DNA from: Cyclobacteriaceae bacterium
GTDB lineage: Bacteria > Bacteroidota > Bacteroidia > Cytophagales > Cyclobacteriaceae
Direction: 5' to 3'
DNA length: 32,846 nucleotides
Assembly (NCBI GenBank): GCA_018224645.1
Contig: JAGTVG010000365.1
Coordinates: 1-32,846 of the forward strand
The position numbers and the translations under genes were made by a program. The notes under the pieces were generated by a model. That model saw only the letters and a program-made list of their open reading frames with translations, was not told the DNA's origin and searched no databases. Shown piece by piece: positions 9,443 to 19,024 of this stretch; position 1 is the first letter of the stretch, and every line of letters starts with the position of its first letter.

Positions 9443-11011
9443 TTGGCTAAAGATTATAAATTCATGATCATGAAAATAAAAATAACATCAAAATTTGTTT
9501 TGGCCGGTATGTTGATGGCATTCCTTATCTCCAGCTGTACTGATGATTTCGAGGAAATAAATACCAATGACCGGGTGCTGACTGAACTGGATGCCGCCAC
9601 ATTGGGTAACATGTATGGACGTCTCCAGTATATAGGTTTTTATATGGATTATCACCAGATCTCGCAGAACCTGTTCGCAGATCATTATTGCCAGTATTTT
9701 GCCAATACCCAGAACGCATTCAGTTCTGACAGGTATGTCCTGGTGGGAGGTTGGCTGAATGGAGCATGGAATGCTTTCTACAGTAATATTCCAAATAACC
9801 TGGGCGAGATTCTGGTTGCGACGGATCCTGCTGTTAACCCGGGATTTGAAACTTTACATGCGCTGGCTCAGATCTGGCGTGTAATCGTTTATGAACGTAT
9901 TGCGAATTACTGGGGACCTATTCCTTATTCCCAGGTAAATAATGCCGAACCAAATGTACCGTACGACAGTGAACGCGACATTTACCTGAGTTTCTTCAAG
10001 ACGCTGGATGATGCCCTGGCCATTTTGAACGCAAATCAAGGCGGAAATGCCTTTGGAGCAAATGATCAGATCTATGGGGGCGACATCGACAAATGGATCA
10101 TTTTTGCAAACACGTTGAGACTCCGGATTGCGATGAGGATATCCAACGTGGAGCAAACCATTGCACAGACCGAAGCTGAGAAAGCAGTTACAGCTGGCGT
10201 AATGACGAGCAATGACGATGATGCCATTTTCCAGACAACTGCCAATTCACCGCATAATATGCCCAGGATGGTACCCTGGAATGAATTCCGTATGAGTGCT
10301 GCCATGGAAAGTGTACTGAAAGGGTATGAAGATCCACGGATGGAAGAGTTTTTCTCTCCGGCAGTTACAGATGGAGAATACAGGGGTTTGCGCAACGGAT
10401 ACGAAATCGTTGACCTTGCCAAGCCGGAATTGTTCTATGACAATCTATCCAGGTTAGGACCCAGATGGATCCCTGTTGATGTGCAGAGTACGCTTCCATG
10501 GGAAATCATGCTTTCACCTGAAGCGTATTTCCTGCGGGCAGAAGGCGCCTTGAGGGGCTGGGCTATGGGTGGATCTGCCGAAGAACTCTACAATCTGGGC
10601 ATAGAAAAAAGTATGATATACTGGGGCATAACAGATCCATCCGCTATTGCCGCTTATCAGCAGAGTACAAATGTGCCCATCGCAACCCACGATGCACCGG
10701 TGCCGCTTTCAACAATTCCGGTAAAATATGATCCTGCCGTAGCACTCGAACAGATCATGACACAGAAATGGCTTGGATTGTATCCGGATGGATGGGAAGC
10801 CTGGGCCGAGGTACGCCGCACCGATCTGCCCAGGATGTATCCGAGAATGGCTTCTGAAAATCCGGATGTAGCCCCTGATGAAATGATGCGCAGGGTACAG
10901 TTTGTCAGCGGTGAATATGAAACCAATTCGGAAGCAGTACAGGATGCCTTACAGAAATTAGGAGGACCCGATAAAGGATCCACACGGCTTTGGTGGAATC
11001 CTGCCAATTGA
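9443..11011 (+). CDS. SusD/RagB-family nutrient-binding lipoprotein (SusD-like_2 type; start probably 9470)
   Basis: Directly follows susC; lipobox 'MAFLISSCTDDFEEINTN'; 'NTLRLRIAMRIS', 'PEAYFLRAEGALRGW', 'LEQIMTQKWLGLYPDGWEAWAEVRRTDLPR' are typical SusD motifs. Confidence 0.95.
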   Translation: MAKDYKFMIMKIKITSKFVLAGMLMAFLISSCTDDFEEINTNDRVLTELDAATLGNMYGRLQYIGFYMDYHQISQNLFADHYCQYFANTQNAFSSDRYVLVGGWLNGAWNAFYSNIPNNLGEILVATDPAVNPGFETLHALAQIWRVIVYERIANYWGPIPYSQVNNAEPNVPYDSERDIYLSFFKTLDDALAILNANQGGNAFGANDQIYGGDIDKWIIFANTLRLRIAMRISNVEQTIAQTEAEKAVTAGVMTSNDDDAIFQTTANSPHNMPRMVPWNEFRMSAAMESVLKGYEDPRMEEFFSPAVTDGEYRGLRNGYEIVDLAKPELFYDNLSRLGPRWIPVDVQSTLPWEIMLSPEAYFLRAEGALRGWAMGGSAEELYNLGIEKSMIYWGITDPSAIAAYQQSTNVPIATHDAPVPLSTIPVKYDPAVALEQIMTQKWLGLYPDGWEAWAEVRRTDLPRMYPRMASENPDVAPDEMMRRVQFVSGEYETNSEAVQDALQKLGGPDKGSTRLWWNPAN

Positions 11012-11036
11012 AATGATATTACCTTTTACAGTAAGA

Positions 11037-11068
11037 AAAAAAGACAGGCGTAAATGCCTGTCTTTTTT
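11037..11068 (+). terminator. Intrinsic terminator downstream of susD
   Basis: AAAAAAGACAGGC-GTAAAT-GCCTGTCTTTTTT: perfect 7-bp GC-containing stem plus A/T extension and T run, 25 bp after the susD stop. Confidence 0.9.
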
Positions 11069-11134
11069 AATTTTTAATAAATTGAATCTATTATAAGGGC
11101 AATTATTACTTTTTTAGATCAGGCGGATATTGAA

Positions 11135-14100
11135 ATGCCATGCAACCGGATGAAAAAAGGTCTTTTATATCGCGTTATAATTCTGAGTTTCAGCTTAATC
11201 TTTATTTCCTGCTGTAAACAGAAAGACGAACTTTTTACGCTGATTTCGAATGAACGGACCGGTATAAAATTCAGGAATGTCATTGAGGAAACCGAAAATT
11301 TCAATCACCTGCATTACAGCTATTTATATAATGGAGCAGGAGTATCCATTGGCGATATCAACAATGATGGATTATCTGACATTTATTTTACCGGCAATCT
11401 GGCTGCTTCCCGCCTCTACCTGAACAAGGGAAATTTTAAATTTGAAGACATCACCGCAAAGGCCGGAGTTTCCGCCCGGGAAACATGGAATAACGGGGCG
11501 AATATGGCTGATATCAATGGAGATGGATTCCTCGACATTTATGTCTGCAGTTCGACAGACGGAAGACCTGAATACAGAAAAAACTTGTTGTTTATCAATA
11601 ACGGCGATCTGACTTTTTCAGAGAAAGCCGGGGAGTATGGTATCGATGATGCTGCCTATTCCACACACAGCGCATTTTTTGATTATGACAAGGATGGTGA
11701 CCTGGATCTGTTCACGCTCAATCATTCTGTGGATAGCTATGCCATGTTTAACGAGCGATCGGCCGGTTATAAACATGAACCGAGTGCCAGATACGGACAT
11801 AAACTCTTCAGGAATGACGGGGCTTTCTTTACAGAGGTAACCAGGGAAGCAGGCATCATCTCCAATGTCATCAATTTCGGACTTGGAATTGCGGTAGCGG
11901 ATTTTAACAATGATCGCTGGCCCGATATTTATATCTGCAACGATTATTATGAACAGGATTATCTGTTTATTAATCAGAAAGACGGGACCTTTTCAGAACA
12001 ACTGGAAGAATATTTCAGCCATGTATCCTTTTCTTCGATGGGCTGTGATGCCGCGGATATCAACAATGATGGCTATATTGATCTTTTTACCCTCGATATG
12101 CTTCCGGAAGATAATATTGAACAAAAACTTGTGGAAGGGCCGCATAATTATGAAAAATTCAAATTGCTTGAAACGAGAGGTTTTTATCATCAAACAACCC
12201 GGAATATGCTGCAATTGAACAATCATGGGAAGTATTTTACGGAGATTGGTCAGTATGCCGGGGTGTTCAGCACCAATTGGAGCTGGTCGCCCCTGCTGTT
12301 CGATTATGACAATGATGGATTGAAGGACATTTTTATAACCAATGGATATGGCAAGAACAATACCCATATGGACGTAATAATGATGCTTGTTGAAGACGCC
12401 GTGGTACAGCAAAGGGGAGGACAAGGTATGAATGATATAGATTTTGTCAACCAGGTTCCCCCTACCATATTAAAGAATTACATGTTCAGAAATAATGGAG
12501 ACCTCACATTTTCCGATGTTAAGGATCAATGGGGATTCGATAAAAAAACGCTTTCAAACGGGGCAGCTTACGGCGATCTGGACAATGACGGTGATATGGA
12601 CCTGGTGATCAGTAACGTCAACGATTACGCTTTTGTCTATAGAAACAATTCGGACAAAATTACAGGAAACCATTACCTGAAAATAAAACTGATTGGAAGT
12701 GGTTTCAATACAGGCGGAATCGGGGCGCGGATCGATATCACCTGCAAGGACCGGGTTTATACACAGGAATTTATGCCGTCACGGGGATATATGTCGTCCA
12801 TGGATCATGCGATCATCTTTGGATTGGGTAGCGCTACCCATGTAGATACACTCAGGATCATCTGGCCTGACTTACGTGTGCAGGAAATCACCAACATTGA
12901 AGCCGGCCAGGTGATTACCCTTAAAAATGAAAATGCTTATCAAAAAGAGCTTCAGGACCCATCACCACATGATCAGATTTTCAGGGCGTTGCATGGAGAT
13001 ACACTGGGTAACTTTAAACATCAGGAAAATGATTACAACGATTTCAGGGACCAGCCGTTACTTCCCTATCTGCTCTCTACACAGGGACCATTCCTGGCAA
13101 AAGGAGATGTGGATAACGATGGACACGAAGATATTTTTATAGGTGGATCAAAAGGTTTTCCTGGAAAATTATACATCCATGATGGTAACGGCAGTTTTGA
13201 ACAACAGGAAATGACATGTTTTGAAAAGGATGCAACATGTGAGGATCTTGGTGCACGCTTCATTGATGTGGACATGGATAAGGATCTTGATCTTTATGTG
13301 GTCAGTGGAGGTAATGAATTTACAATTTCTTCTTCTAACCTGCAGGACCGTTTGTATCTCAATGATGGCAAGGGATCATTTTCAAAAGCCGAAAATCATC
13401 TGCCTGAAATGATATCAAGCGGATCCTGTGTTAAATCCGCCGATATGGATAATGATGGGGATCCCGACCTGTTTATCGGCGGAAGACTGACTCCTGGTTT
13501 ATATCCCATAGCCCCAAGAAGCTATCTTTTGGAGAATGATGGAAAAGGGCATTTCAGGGATGTGACCAAAATTAAAAATGAGGGCCTGGAATATCCGGGA
13601 ATGGTAACCGATGCAATCTGGGCCGATATCAACGGTGATGGTTTCCCGGATCTCATACTGGTGGGTGAATGGATGCCTGTGAGGATATTCCTGAATACAG
13701 GTTCAGAATTTCATGAGATCATGGATCAGAAATTGATGGAAAATTCATTCGGATGGTGGAACAGGATCGTTTCCGCTGATTTTGACCAGGATGGAGATCC
13801 TGATTTTGTTCTTGGAAATTTTGGATTGAATTCTGAGCTTAGCGCGTCAGTCGGCGAACCTGTCCGCATCTATGCCCAAGATTTCGACAATGATGGATCA
13901 CTTGATGCCGTGATAGGCCATTATAACAATGGTAAAAATTATCCGATCTATTCAAAGGATGATCTGGCCGCTAAGATAAATGGTATACATGATAAATATC
14001 CTGATTATAAATCCTATGCGGATCAAACAATTTCTGATATTTTTTCAGAAGAAGCCCTTCAGAAAGCCCTGGAATTGAAAGCCACCAATTTCAGCAGCAG

Positions 14101-14467
14101 TTACCTTGAAAATAAGGGCAACAATCAGTTTGAACTTACTTCGTTACCCATGCAGGCACAATTATCTCCGGTTTATGGAATTCAGACAGGAGATTTCAAT
14201 CAGGATGGTCATCTGGATCTGATACTTGCTGGTAATTTTTATGGTTTCAGGATCAAATTTGGACATTATGATGCCAATAAGGGATTACTTCTTTTGGGAG
14301 ACAGGCATGGTAATTTTAAGGAAGTTCCTAATCATGTGAGCGGATTATTACTTGATGGGGAAGTGCGTGACATAAAAATGATTAATTTGTCCCCAGATAA
14401 GGATATGTTGATTTTTTTACTTAATAATGATCATGCTCAGTTTTATGAATTCAATCATATCAAGTAG
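11135..14467 (+). CDS. FG-GAP/VCBS repeat lipoprotein with central ASPIC/UnbV domain (start probably 11150)
   Basis: 1110 aa; lipobox 'SLIFISCCKQK'; 14 DxDxDGxxD-type motifs; central 'NHYLKIKLIGSGFNTGGIGARIDITC..QEFMPSRGYMSSMDHAIIFGLGSATHVDTLRIIWPD' is ASPIC/UnbV-like. Confidence 0.92.
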   Translation: MPCNRMKKGLLYRVIILSFSLIFISCCKQKDELFTLISNERTGIKFRNVIEETENFNHLHYSYLYNGAGVSIGDINNDGLSDIYFTGNLAASRLYLNKGNFKFEDITAKAGVSARETWNNGANMADINGDGFLDIYVCSSTDGRPEYRKNLLFINNGDLTFSEKAGEYGIDDAAYSTHSAFFDYDKDGDLDLFTLNHSVDSYAMFNERSAGYKHEPSARYGHKLFRNDGAFFTEVTREAGIISNVINFGLGIAVADFNNDRWPDIYICNDYYEQDYLFINQKDGTFSEQLEEYFSHVSFSSMGCDAADINNDGYIDLFTLDMLPEDNIEQKLVEGPHNYEKFKLLETRGFYHQTTRNMLQLNNHGKYFTEIGQYAGVFSTNWSWSPLLFDYDNDGLKDIFITNGYGKNNTHMDVIMMLVEDAVVQQRGGQGMNDIDFVNQVPPTILKNYMFRNNGDLTFSDVKDQWGFDKKTLSNGAAYGDLDNDGDMDLVISNVNDYAFVYRNNSDKITGNHYLKIKLIGSGFNTGGIGARIDITCKDRVYTQEFMPSRGYMSSMDHAIIFGLGSATHVDTLRIIWPDLRVQEITNIEAGQVITLKNENAYQKELQDPSPHDQIFRALHGDTLGNFKHQENDYNDFRDQPLLPYLLSTQGPFLAKGDVDNDGHEDIFIGGSKGFPGKLYIHDGNGSFEQQEMTCFEKDATCEDLGARFIDVDMDKDLDLYVVSGGNEFTISSSNLQDRLYLNDGKGSFSKAENHLPEMISSGSCVKSADMDNDGDPDLFIGGRLTPGLYPIAPRSYLLENDGKGHFRDVTKIKNEGLEYPGMVTDAIWADINGDGFPDLILVGEWMPVRIFLNTGSEFHEIMDQKLMENSFGWWNRIVSADFDQDGDPDFVLGNFGLNSELSASVGEPVRIYAQDFDNDGSLDAVIGHYNNGKNYPIYSKDDLAAKINGIHDKYPDYKSYADQTISDIFSEEALQKALELKATNFSSSYLENKGNNQFELTSLPMQAQLSPVYGIQTGDFNQDGHLDLILAGNFYGFRIKFGHYDANKGLLLLGDRHGNFKEVPNHVSGLLLDGEVRDIKMINLSPDKDMLIFLLNNDHAQFYEFNHIK

Positions 14468-14473
14468 TTTAAA

Positions 14474-15247
14474 ATGCAGAAATACCACATTTTTTTATTC
14501 ACAGTTCTTCTGATACTATGTTCATGTAAAAAATCCCCGGAAAGGGATCTTTCTCTCAGCGTGGAGGAATACAAAAAACTTGGCATGGCGGATCCGACGA
14601 GAACCTGGAAACATGAGGATTACCGGCAGGCGTATGTCGTTTTATCCCAACTGAGATCAGATCGGCCGGGTGCGCTGCCCAGGAAAGGGAGTAATAAATC
14701 AGGAAAGTATTTTGATCGATTGATCAGCATGGACAATATTTCATTTCTCAAGGATGATGCAATGCCCTTAATGGAAAAAGCAATGCAAATACAATCCTAT
14801 ATACTGATTCAAAGTGATCTGACTGGTATATATACCAATGAAAATAGCCAGGATCAATTTTATAACCGGGAATTGATTGAATTGTATCTGTTCGGGCTTT
14901 CCATCATGGAGCAAATGCTGCAGCTTTCGCAAAAAATAAATGAATCTGATGAGGAGGAAGTTATCCGGATGCAGACAGGATTACCAACCCTGCGATTCAC
15001 ATACCTGACTCAGGTGGCATTTATTCTTGAAAAACAGAAAAATTCTTCAACCTACCTTACAAAAGACCTGGAAAGGCTTACAGACAGCCTATACAATTCA
15101 GTGGTGAAAAACAGGATATGGATGGAAGCTTCCACACGGGCCAATCTGGAAAAACAAATGCTGGTCGTCATGGATTCAGTATCATCAAAACATGTCAGAA
15201 ATAAATATGAGAACCTGATAGAAATATTATCGAAAGATCCTTCCTGA
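14474..15247 (+). CDS. Small lipoprotein of unknown function paired with the FG-GAP/ASPIC protein
   Basis: 257 aa; signal peptide and lipobox 'LLILCSCKKSPERD'; starts 6 bp after the upstream stop (probable co-transcription); predominantly helical-looking sequence. Confidence 0.75.
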   Translation: MQKYHIFLFTVLLILCSCKKSPERDLSLSVEEYKKLGMADPTRTWKHEDYRQAYVVLSQLRSDRPGALPRKGSNKSGKYFDRLISMDNISFLKDDAMPLMEKAMQIQSYILIQSDLTGIYTNENSQDQFYNRELIELYLFGLSIMEQMLQLSQKINESDEEEVIRMQTGLPTLRFTYLTQVAFILEKQKNSSTYLTKDLERLTDSLYNSVVKNRIWMEASTRANLEKQMLVVMDSVSSKHVRNKYENLIEILSKDPS

Positions 15248-15468
15248 ACTTTTCTGAATATTTCCGTAATTTTTCAATGAAAACTTCATAGCGAAAACAA
15301 CCTGGTTTTATTTCAGCCGGGTCTTCATGCATGGCGCTTCGCACCACAAAATCATATCCCCAACGAATTATCATTAAAATCCATCCAAAATTTAGAATTG
15401 ACCTTTTATGCTCAATTTCCCTGACAAAGATTGAAGGATTAAACACTGAGTGATATGCGGCATTGATC

Positions 15469-15602
15469 CCCGGTTACCCAGTTACCCGGTTGTCCGATTC
15501 CCGACGATCCGGCCATGGGCGGGAGGTCGTGTATTCTCGAGCCCCGACATTGTCAGGCGCCTCGGGATCCCCAATTCCCCGGATAACCCGATTACCCGGT
15601 TG
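15469..15602. repeat. Degenerate 8-bp short tandem repeats (CCCGGTTA-type) in two blocks
   Basis: CCCGGTTA CCCAGTTA CCCGGTTG TCCGATTC (15469-15500), and a second block ending CCCGATTA CCCGGTTG (15587-15602), flanking a GC-rich spacer between convergent genes. Confidence 0.75.
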
Positions 15603-15607
15603 CCCTC

Positions 15608-16867
15608 CTATTTCAGCCACCTGTCGAACCACTCGAAAGCATCCTTCTGCATCGCGGCATCAAATTTATGGTCGCCCGTATAAAAACGGCCCTGGTAATG
15701 ATCCGCCGCGCCAGCCTTCGCAAAGGTCTCCTGTAAAATTTTATCGGCCTTTACCATTTCAGGGAGCGTATATAATCCATCCTGGCTGTTATTCATCGTC
15801 ATGGTGGGAAGGGGAACACGTAAACCCAGGATCTCCGGAAAATCGAGGTATTTTGGCAAAAGCGGTGTATAAGTCATCCAGGTATGGGTATAGGCTTTGT
15901 TCAGGAGAAAATCCGACCAGGTAGACATGAAGCCGACACAAACGGCACACCTGACCCGGTGATCTGTTCCGCCAAGGTAAACGGTGCGTAACCCGCCGCC
16001 GGAAAGTCCGGCACATCCGATCCGTTCACTGTTTACCTCCTTCCGGGCGGCCAATATCCCGAGTGCCTGCCGGTCTTCCGCCAGATAAACCCCCGGCCAG
16101 GTGGTGCCCGCACAGAACAGTGATTTCGCCATGATGTGCTCGTGTTCTCCGGACCATTGGTTATATATTTCAATGTTTTCATGTGCCTCAGGGTTCCTGT
16201 CGGATCTGCCACGGGTTGAACTGCCTCCCCAGGTAATCTCAGCCATATCTTCAAACCGGACACGCCGGCTGCCAAAGGTGAAAGTATCGTGGACGAGGAC
16301 CACATAACCCCGCCTGGCAACCTCATTGGCCCAGGCATTGCCCTCATAATACTGTTGCTGATGGTGTTCCATCATGGGATGCATCTGATTGGAAGTCCTG
16401 GTGATCTTTCGTTTGCCAAAATATTTATTGCCGCCATGGTCATGCAGTCCCAGGATGCCCGGTAAGGGCCCTCCGGCATTCGCTGGTTTGAGCAATATGG
16501 CTTCAGTCCTGTGACCGTATGGCAATTGCCAGCTGAGTTCCTCAATTTCCAGTCCATCATATTCATATTTTTTGTCCACGGTAACCGCAGGTGTATTCCC
16601 TGTCTCCGGTGAAGATATCAATTCCCTGGTTTTATCCAGGGCCATCTTTCGCCATGATTCCAGATTTTCCCAGCCGCCTTTCCGGTATGAGAGGGACGGC
16701 GGATCGGTTACAAGCTGGTCAGCCCATGGCCCGTAAATGCCGATGATGCTTTTACCCTTTTCATCGATGAGGGGTTTCTTTTTGGGCATCCCTTGCATAT
16801 ATTCCGGAAAAATGGACATGCTGCCAAGGACAGCCGTGGATTTTAAAAATTTCCTTCTGGAGCTCAT
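15608..16867 (-). CDS. Secreted alpha/beta hydrolase (dienelactone hydrolase / acetyl-xylan-esterase-like), Tat-type signal
   Basis: 419 aa; 'MSSRRKFLKSTAVLGSMSIFP' twin-arginine; 'GILGLHDHGGNKYFGKRK', nucleophile elbow 'IGCAGLSGGGLRTVYLGG', late 'YTGDHKFDAAMQKDAFEWFDRWL' with catalytic His. Confidence 0.85.
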   Translation of the reverse strand: MSSRRKFLKSTAVLGSMSIFPEYMQGMPKKKPLIDEKGKSIIGIYGPWADQLVTDPPSLSYRKGGWENLESWRKMALDKTRELISSPETGNTPAVTVDKKYEYDGLEIEELSWQLPYGHRTEAILLKPANAGGPLPGILGLHDHGGNKYFGKRKITRTSNQMHPMMEHHQQQYYEGNAWANEVARRGYVVLVHDTFTFGSRRVRFEDMAEITWGGSSTRGRSDRNPEAHENIEIYNQWSGEHEHIMAKSLFCAGTTWPGVYLAEDRQALGILAARKEVNSERIGCAGLSGGGLRTVYLGGTDHRVRCAVCVGFMSTWSDFLLNKAYTHTWMTYTPLLPKYLDFPEILGLRVPLPTMTMNNSQDGLYTLPEMVKADKILQETFAKAGAADHYQGRFYTGDHKFDAAMQKDAFEWFDRWLK

Positions 16868-17069
16868 GATTTTGTTCGTTTGTTTTAATTAATTATCTAA
16901 TCCATAACCCGGAATGACGGCATGGATCCTGGTTTGAAGACCTCGGCTCATCAATTGAAATATAATTTCTTTAACCAATAGAAATCTCCCGAGGGGGTTC
17001 CTGATCTGAAAATCTTCAGGGTCCTCCATTGGTATGATCCTGAGCGGGAACGTACAGATCGCCCCCCAC

Positions 17070-17090
17070 CTTCGTGCTTCGAGCTTCACG
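17070..17090. repeat. Three tandem heptamers CTTCGTG CTTCGAG CTTCACG
   Basis: Read directly at 17070-17076, 17077-17083 and 17084-17090, 7 bp past the stop of the 17097-18965 gene. Confidence 0.7.
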
Positions 17091-17096
17091 TTTTTC

Positions 17097-18965
17097 CTAT
17101 TCCTTCCCATGCTTGCCTGTCTCCCGTTCCTCCCATCCGCTTCTGCCCTCGTCCATGAATATTTCAACCACCGTTTTAGAAACCCTGTCATCCACTTCCT
17201 CAACCAGCTGAACACGCAACGGATGGGTCAGGCGTCGCTGCCATTCAAGCACCGGTGCATAGGGTTCGTTTCCCTGAGCAATTTCATAAATAAGATAAGC
17301 CCATTTTTCTGAAAATACACTGCCCTTCAATGCGGGAACTACCTGCTGCATATTGGACGATAAAAAAGGATGGGAAAGGCCGCGTGCCCAGTAGATCCAG
17401 GGTCCGCCGGTAATATAAAAAAATGGGTTCAACAGACGTGTTCTTGATTCAATGCCTGCATTCGCATAACCCAGCTGTATTCCGGCGAAACCTATTCCCG
17501 TCTCTTCGTTGAAGAATGTGATCCATGGAACATCGGCTTCCATTTTTATATCCGTCAGGTCCGGCATGGTACTGACATTGTATGTGATGATTGAATCCCT
17601 TACGATATCATACCACGATGCATGGGTCATCAGTTCGCGTTTGAACACGATCTCGGCATTCCTCATGGCCAGGCAATTCACGGTTTCATTGATCCGCATG
17701 CAGGTGGAGCTGATAAAATAGGGCATTCCCGGATAAAACTCATACCTCACCGAAGCATCCACCTCGGGCACTCCCCTCAGATGATCCCACATTTCATTGG
17801 TGGCAATGACAGGTCCGGCCACCGAATTGATATTAGCCGGAGGTTTCCAGTCTGCGGTGTGGGTCCATGCCCTGGGCGGTACATAGATCCCCGGATTCCA
17901 GTGAATGGCCCCATTGGTTTCCATCCGGTGGAACAAGGGCTCACCGGGTTTACTTTTCAGAACAATCTGGTCGAGGTGTCCCGATTCGGGATGCAACACA
18001 ACAGAGATCTGATTATTTTCAATGAGCATTCCGGGACGCTCTCCCTGTACCCTCAGGTCGGTCTGATACGTTTTGGCCATTGCATCTTCATTGCCATAGT
18101 AGATTAAAAATACACGGCTTGATTTCGCCGGGACGCTGGCCAGAAAGGCAACCCGGGAAGTGACGGTCGGCATCCACAAGGGTACCTCCCTCGTGGGGTC
18201 CCCACTTTCATCAGGGGCTAGATCATCCTCCTCCAGGAATTTCTGAATGTCATATACCTGGGATGCAACCTCCTCCAGTGCGTGTGTCCCGGGGTTTACA
18301 GCAACCACGCGGATCTCGCGGGTCAGATGCAGCGCTTCATCGGGATAAAAAGCGAGGAGTACTTCCACGGGTTCGTCAGTCCGGTTGATCCCGGCTGTTT
18401 CACTGACTACCACCGATTTATACTTTGGCCATGCCTCATCAAAGACTTCGGCTCCCGAAGGTGCGGTCACTTTTCTTTCCGCGGCTATAATGATATCATC
18501 ATTCGAAGCATGGACCGACTTCTTCATCCGGACAGACAACTTTACCGTATAGGTTTGACCCGGCTGCCATTTCACCCATCCGATCACATGCGGATTTTTA
18601 TAATGGGTACCATCCTGCGACATGCTGTATCCTGAGGGTGGACGCTCGGAAAGCGGTGGTTTGCTCAGATTTTCCACCTCATCTTCCCGGCGGAGTTCAG
18701 TAGCCCGGAGTACTTTACCATCTACGGCTGCTTCCACTTCGATGATCGAAGATTCCGGCAATTCCAGTTCTGCCTTAAAGTGATAAAAAGGGATCCCCGG
18801 AGCGGGGTATCCGAGTTCAATTTCCCTGATGTGCAATTCCCCGCCACCCCTTGTCCTTTGCGCTTCAAGGGAATGATTTACGAACAGTGAAATTACAAGG
18901 ATCAGGCTCATGCATGATGTTGTTCCTGATCCGTTTCCCATAATCCTGGATATAAAATTTGCCAT
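17097..18965 (-). CDS. Secreted protein of unknown function, beta-sandwich-rich (candidate carbohydrate-active)
   Basis: 622-aa ORF with signal-peptide-like N terminus; no family motif recognised with confidence; 'NNQISVVLHPESGHLDQIVLKSK', 'GVPEVDASVRYEFYPGMPYFISSTCMRI' resemble large glycan-enzyme beta-sandwich regions. Confidence 0.75.
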   Translation of the reverse strand: MANFISRIMGNGSGTTSCMSLILVISLFVNHSLEAQRTRGGGELHIREIELGYPAPGIPFYHFKAELELPESSIIEVEAAVDGKVLRATELRREDEVENLSKPPLSERPPSGYSMSQDGTHYKNPHVIGWVKWQPGQTYTVKLSVRMKKSVHASNDDIIIAAERKVTAPSGAEVFDEAWPKYKSVVVSETAGINRTDEPVEVLLAFYPDEALHLTREIRVVAVNPGTHALEEVASQVYDIQKFLEEDDLAPDESGDPTREVPLWMPTVTSRVAFLASVPAKSSRVFLIYYGNEDAMAKTYQTDLRVQGERPGMLIENNQISVVLHPESGHLDQIVLKSKPGEPLFHRMETNGAIHWNPGIYVPPRAWTHTADWKPPANINSVAGPVIATNEMWDHLRGVPEVDASVRYEFYPGMPYFISSTCMRINETVNCLAMRNAEIVFKRELMTHASWYDIVRDSIITYNVSTMPDLTDIKMEADVPWITFFNEETGIGFAGIQLGYANAGIESRTRLLNPFFYITGGPWIYWARGLSHPFLSSNMQQVVPALKGSVFSEKWAYLIYEIAQGNEPYAPVLEWQRRLTHPLRVQLVEEVDDRVSKTVVEIFMDEGRSGWEERETGKHGKE

Positions 18966-19024
18966 TGATGATATCTTTTATTTTGCCGAATCTGATTCAG
19001 TAAATTGATTTTCTGTATTAATAT

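Noticed and set aside
15469-15602. CRISPR array interpretation of the CCCGGTTA repeats
   Set aside because: Repeat unit is only 8 bp with no regular spacers, and no cas genes are present.
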